A stretch of 64,000 nucleotides of DNA from Oegoconia quadripuncta (lineage: Eukaryota > Arthropoda > Insecta > Lepidoptera > Autostichidae), in the NCBI GenBank assembly GCA_949316235.1, contig OX438743.1, positions 17,543,771-17,607,770 of the forward strand, written 5' to 3'. Below are positions 63,535 to 64,000 of the stretch, one piece after another. The position numbers and the translations under genes are program-made. Under the pieces are notes generated by a model. That model saw only the letters and a list, made by a program, of their open reading frames with translations. It was not told the origin of the DNA and did no database searches. The number at the start of each line of letters is the position of its first letter. The first letter of the stretch is position 1.

Positions 63535-64000
63535 TTGCCTCAAGTCTGGGTACAGAACAATTTTAAAAATACTTAAATGCTACTTCAATATTGGGCAACA
63601 GGAAATGGCTGCACCAGCAACAGGATTCCGTACAGCGTTGATTTTCAGCCACTCCCTGTGCCAGAGGTGTAATGCGGGAGTATATAGCTGTTTTTTTTTT
63701 ATCCACAACGGGTGTTCACTTGACCTCAATCACACCTGAAGTTAAGTGAAGATGAGGCCGAAGGTGGTAGCGTACTGACCCGGAAATCACCATCTTATTA
63801 TAGCTGTATAGCTACATTTTAGACAGTTTCAGTGGGATCCAAAGTGGCCCCGCTCTCTTCATCAAAAGGAAATGATTTTGATTATTCTACAGTCAAACGT
63901 ATGTATGTACCACATTCATACGCTGTTTCCCAGTGGGGCAGGCGGAGACTATAGATTTCCATTTGCAACGATCCTGACATACTACTTTTGCTTCTTCCGC
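63535..64000 (-). repeat. Old repeat hosting the S1 insertion; continues past the window
   Basis: The words TTTATTGCCTCAAGTCTGGG at the left and TCATACGCTGTTTCCCAGTG and GATTTCCATTTGC near the end look like a common lepidopteran repeat, possibly a LINE in minus orientation. It runs off the window edge, so no domain could be checked. Confidence 0.35.
63692..63802 (-). mobile_element. SINE family S1, 3' part only
   Basis: After a T run the plus strand reads ATCCACAACGGGTGTTCACT and ACTGACCCGGAAATCACCA, the tail of S1 in reverse. TATAGCTG-like words lie on both sides (about 63,683 and 63,801) and may be the target duplication. Confidence 0.6.

Overview
The window looks like an intergenic, transposon-dense stretch of an insect genome, most likely a moth or butterfly (Lepidoptera). 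The composition is AT-rich. Short tRNA-headed SINEs and fold-back elements that I associate with lepidopteran genomes are everywhere, there are several decayed non-LTR retrotransposons (LINEs), and the only long open frames belong to BEL/Pao LTR retrotransposons. I found no convincing host protein-coding gene, no rRNA gene and no free-standing tRNA gene.

Layout. Positions 1 to about 30,690 are a patchwork of old fragments: an OTU-like protein piece with the catalytic cysteine position changed (79-396), LINE fragments (2330-2600, 5313-6115, 9275-9574, 19700-20100, 23165-23480, 25100-25290, 28268-28692, 29320-29806), several SINE families with RNA polymerase III box-like heads, MITEs (11604-11985; a fold-back at 18532-18717; a TIR element at 28179-28811 split by a LINE), and small palindromes. 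Positions 30,690 to 61,224 are a nest of retroelements. A LINE (30,690-31,499 and 47,679-48,297) is split by BEL element A (31,500-47,678, plus strand), with target duplication ATATG. The 3' LTR of A is in turn split by BEL element B (42,879-47,341, minus strand), with target duplication AGTAT. Next to it BEL element C (48,423-61,224, minus strand) is split inside gag by BEL element D (53,584-59,980, minus strand), with target duplication GCTGG. Positions 61,225-64,000 return to old repeats, including a tiny TTAA-flanked MITE at 61,460-61,544.

State of the elements. D appears complete: two 380-bp LTRs that read identical, a PBS, a polypurine tract and a single 1712-codon gag-pol frame. C would have been one open frame before D landed in it, but its 5' LTR is shortened. 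B has an open gag, protease, RT and RNase H frame but ends abruptly before integrase, with no second LTR. A has deletions in gag and before RT although its LTRs differ mainly by one tandem-repeat unit, which suggests it moved as an already defective copy using proteins supplied in trans.

Most unusual part. The 1765-bp LTR of A carries a TATA box, two tandem-repeat arrays and consensus-like splice sites. These outline a small exon inside the LTR and a 3.3-kb leader intron ending just before the gag ATG. The 67-bp repeats of the LTR fold into hairpins whose variation between copies lies in loops or is compensatory in the main stem. All identifications rest on motif recognition by eye; no database search was run.
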